This document shows, piece after piece, positions 4,751 through 6,858 of a stretch of DNA of 6,858 nt. How positions within the stretch are numbered: the stretch's first letter is position 1; every line of letters begins with the position of its first letter. A program made the translations under genes and the position numbers. The notes beneath the pieces are model-generated. The model had not been told where the DNA came from and searched no databases. It was given only the letters and a program-made list of their open reading frames with translations. Source of the stretch: Deltaproteobacteria bacterium (GTDB lineage Bacteria > Desulfobacterota > DSM-4660 > Desulfatiglandales > Desulfatiglandaceae); assembly GCA_019307645.1 (NCBI GenBank), contig JAFDJF010000126.1:1-6858 (forward strand), written 5' to 3'.

Positions 4751-6823
4751 ATGATCGACCACTTCGAGACTATAATATATCATCTGTTCGAACCTGACGA
4801 GCGGGGAAATCTCTTGCCCGGCTTCGACCCTGACGGTCAGTTTGATGAAAACATCGCCCATCACGCAGATACTGTTAAAGCCCTGAATACAGCGTTTTTA
4901 GTCACACTTGCAGGCAGCAGGCATAGTAGTTCAAACCGCGCCGAAGGCTTTCTCGAACACATGGCGGAATCGTCCAGGTGGAAAGATCTAGCGAAATTTT
5001 ACCTGTCGGCAAAAGGATTGATCCATAAAGAAATAGAAACAGTATGCACACGATACCCGGATTTTTCAGACAGTGTAAAAGCACTTCGTGAATGGCTGTC
5101 CGATCCTGAGAGCAAAAATTGCGCAGAAAAAACAACAGAAAAGGTATGGTCTGTCTTTTTCCCCGAGGGCACCGGCATATCCGAAGCAAAGCAGGAACGT
5201 ATCAAGCAGCTACGTGCAAAACGTATTGTCAGGATTACTGAGCTGAACGCCTCTCCCATCACTGATCCCGGTCGACAACTGCTCTTCACATCAAATGTTC
5301 TCCTTACAGTGCCGGACGAATCCGCGCCCCCTGAGGTTCTTGCCCTCAGCAGCGATCTGAAACACAGGATTTTTCAGGCCGCCCGGGAATCGCAGTCATA
5401 CTGGTATGACCATCCCGTTCGGATAGGTGTCAAACCTGATCAAAACGAGGTTTTCTACGGGCTTCGCGGCTTAAGCGAAGCTGTGGAATTTGAACGCGGC
5501 AGGGGTAACATGCCGGGAGACAGGATCACATGTGTACTGTCTGTCTCTGTGACCCATCGGGGGTTGCAGAAACTCGCCAAGGAGTATCTTGAAGAGGGAA
5601 TCTCTCGCTTTCCGGATCTTAAGAACATTGATGTATATGTATTTACAGAAGCTGACACGGGATTAATTATCAAAGATATCCTTGTGCCGGCTGCAGGGCA
5701 TTATATGGGACTCGATAATGCAGAGGAACTGCTGGGGATGTTCGGGGTGGACGGCGAGTATGGGCGTCACTACACTTTCTTAAAAGCAGTTTCTGCATAC
5801 TGGAACGTCTTGATCGATCCGGAAATAAAGGCCACATTCAAGATCGACCTTGATCAGGTCTTCCCTCAGAAAGAACTTGTTGAGCAGTCAAATGCCTCTG
5901 CCTTTGAGCACTTTAAAACTGCCCTTTGGGGAGCGCACGGGGTTGATTCCGAAGGGCGCCCGGTTGAAATGGGCATGATTGCCGGCGCGCTTGTAAATGA
6001 AAAGGACATCGACAAGGGTCTGTTTACTCCAGATGTTGTGTTTCCGGACCGTACACCTTCTTCGGAGGAAAGGATATTTTTCAGCCTTTTGCCGCAGGCA
6101 CTCTCAACCGAGGCGGAGATGATGACGCGCTACGGCTCAGACGGGCTTGACGGAAGAAAAACGTGCATTCAGCGCATCCACGTAACCGGAGGAACCAACG
6201 GTATCCTGGTTAAAAGCCTTCGTCGACATCGTCCTTTTACACCTTCGTTCATAGGCCGCGCGGAAGACCAGGCCTATATCCTGTCCGTACTGCCCACTCC
6301 GGGGGAAAAACTGGCTTACGTCCATGAAAGCGGTTTGATCATGCGCCACGACAAAACGTCATTTGCCCAGGAGGCAATTAAGGCCGCAGCCTCGGGCAAA
6401 CTTGTCGGGGATTATGTCCGCACCCTGTTCTTTTCCGAATATGCCCGGGTGCTCAGCGATGATATCTCAAGTCTGAAGCGTGCTGTTGATCCGTTTACGG
6501 GATGTTTCATATCCATGATCCCGACAACCGTTGTATTCCTGCGCTTCTGTCTGAGGGCGGCCTCGTTTTTTATCGCGGGTGAGGATGAACGGGGATTTGA
6601 ATTTGTTAGAATGGGCGCATCGCGGGTTCAAAATTCACTCAATTTTGTTTCAGGTAAAAACAGCCTGCTCAGACAAAGCTATGACAGGGAACGGCTCGGG
6701 TGGAATCTCTATTATGATGTATTGGACGCAGTGGAGGACGGCTTGAAAAACGGAGACCCGTTTGCACTGGCGCTCCGCAGAAAAGCCGGAGACATAGTTG
6801 GCCGATGTTTAATAGATGCTTAG
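4751..6823 (+). CDS. Large uncharacterised protein with GT-A glycosyltransferase-like features
   Basis: I cannot assign this 690-residue protein to a named gene. There is no signal peptide and only one moderately hydrophobic stretch near the C-terminus (ISMIPTTVVFLRFCLRAASFFIAG), so it is probably cytoplasmic or peripheral. The N-terminal ~200 residues are helical-looking with no motif I know. A distinctive block begins at YWYDHP (217-222) and continues with NEVFYGLRGL (232-241). The central part fits a nucleotide-sugar-binding fold: KIDLDQVFP has a DxD at D366-L-D368, GGTNG lies at 480-484, and GRAEDQ (E505, D506) follows PFTPSF, the DxD-to-ED spacing and style seen in GT-A enzymes. The C-terminal ~150 residues look helical. 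The ATG at 4751 is preceded by AGAGG (4738-4742) at 8 nt spacing. Its TAG stop coincides with the edge of a dispersed palindromic repeat. Glycosyltransferase function is inference; a sugar nucleotidyltransferase-like or inactive protein is possible. Confidence 0.82.
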   Translation: MIDHFETIIYHLFEPDERGNLLPGFDPDGQFDENIAHHADTVKALNTAFLVTLAGSRHSSSNRAEGFLEHMAESSRWKDLAKFYLSAKGLIHKEIETVCTRYPDFSDSVKALREWLSDPESKNCAEKTTEKVWSVFFPEGTGISEAKQERIKQLRAKRIVRITELNASPITDPGRQLLFTSNVLLTVPDESAPPEVLALSSDLKHRIFQAARESQSYWYDHPVRIGVKPDQNEVFYGLRGLSEAVEFERGRGNMPGDRITCVLSVSVTHRGLQKLAKEYLEEGISRFPDLKNIDVYVFTEADTGLIIKDILVPAAGHYMGLDNAEELLGMFGVDGEYGRHYTFLKAVSAYWNVLIDPEIKATFKIDLDQVFPQKELVEQSNASAFEHFKTALWGAHGVDSEGRPVEMGMIAGALVNEKDIDKGLFTPDVVFPDRTPSSEERIFFSLLPQALSTEAEMMTRYGSDGLDGRKTCIQRIHVTGGTNGILVKSLRRHRPFTPSFIGRAEDQAYILSVLPTPGEKLAYVHESGLIMRHDKTSFAQEAIKAAASGKLVGDYVRTLFFSEYARVLSDDISSLKRAVDPFTGCFISMIPTTVVFLRFCLRAASFFIAGEDERGFEFVRMGASRVQNSLNFVSGKNSLLRQSYDRERLGWNLYYDVLDAVEDGLKNGDPFALALRRKAGDIVGRCLIDA

Positions 6824-6858
6824 GGCTCGCGAAAAAATAAATTCACTTTTTGGCATCT
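6822..6858. repeat. Palindromic dispersed repeat, copy 2, cut by window end
   Basis: agggctcgcgaaaaaat (6822-6838) matches the reverse complement of the right arm of copy 1 (2562-2578) at 16 of 17 positions, with the single change at base 11. The following aaattcac then resembles the copy 1 loop read on the - strand (aactcttcac), and ttttt follows. The far arm beyond that (ggcatct) diverges, so the palindrome is either degenerate or continues differently past the window. The TAG stop of the 690-residue gene overlaps its first two bases. Confidence 0.65.

Overview
The window reads as a chromosomal housekeeping stretch from a Gram-negative bacterium of moderate GC. Every supported gene lies on the + strand. 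Gene order (mutL, miaA, an exported protein, a CDP-alcohol phosphatidyltransferase) and protein style suggest a deltaproteobacterium, possibly a Desulfobacterales-type sulfate reducer. That placement is inference, because no rRNA or lineage marker is present.

Layout. Positions 1-1269 hold the 3' two thirds of mutL, whose ATPase domain lies upstream of the window. miaA follows after 11 bp. A roughly 380 bp stretch without a gene (2247-2628) then carries three things in order: a 236 bp MITE-like element with perfect 16 bp terminal inverted repeats and a probable 6 bp target duplication; a candidate sigma70-type promoter; and a 44 nt palindromic repeat. Next comes a block of four genes: an exported protein of unknown function resembling FlgT/LPP20-type proteins, a CDP-alcohol phosphatidyltransferase overlapping it by ATGA, a stand-alone HPt phosphotransfer protein with a strong Shine-Dalgarno, and a 690-residue protein that I cannot name but that has GT-A glycosyltransferase-like features. 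The stop codon of this last gene sits at the edge of a second copy of the palindromic repeat, which runs off the window.

Function. mutL and miaA are a widespread pair (mismatch repair and tRNA A37 prenylation). The downstream block has an envelope flavour: an exported protein, a phospholipid head-group enzyme and a possible sugar transferase, with an orphan HPt between them. No recognised defence system, CRISPR array, integrase or transposase is present. The least ordinary material is the non-coding DNA between miaA and the exported-protein gene, together with the repeat shared with the 3' end of the window.
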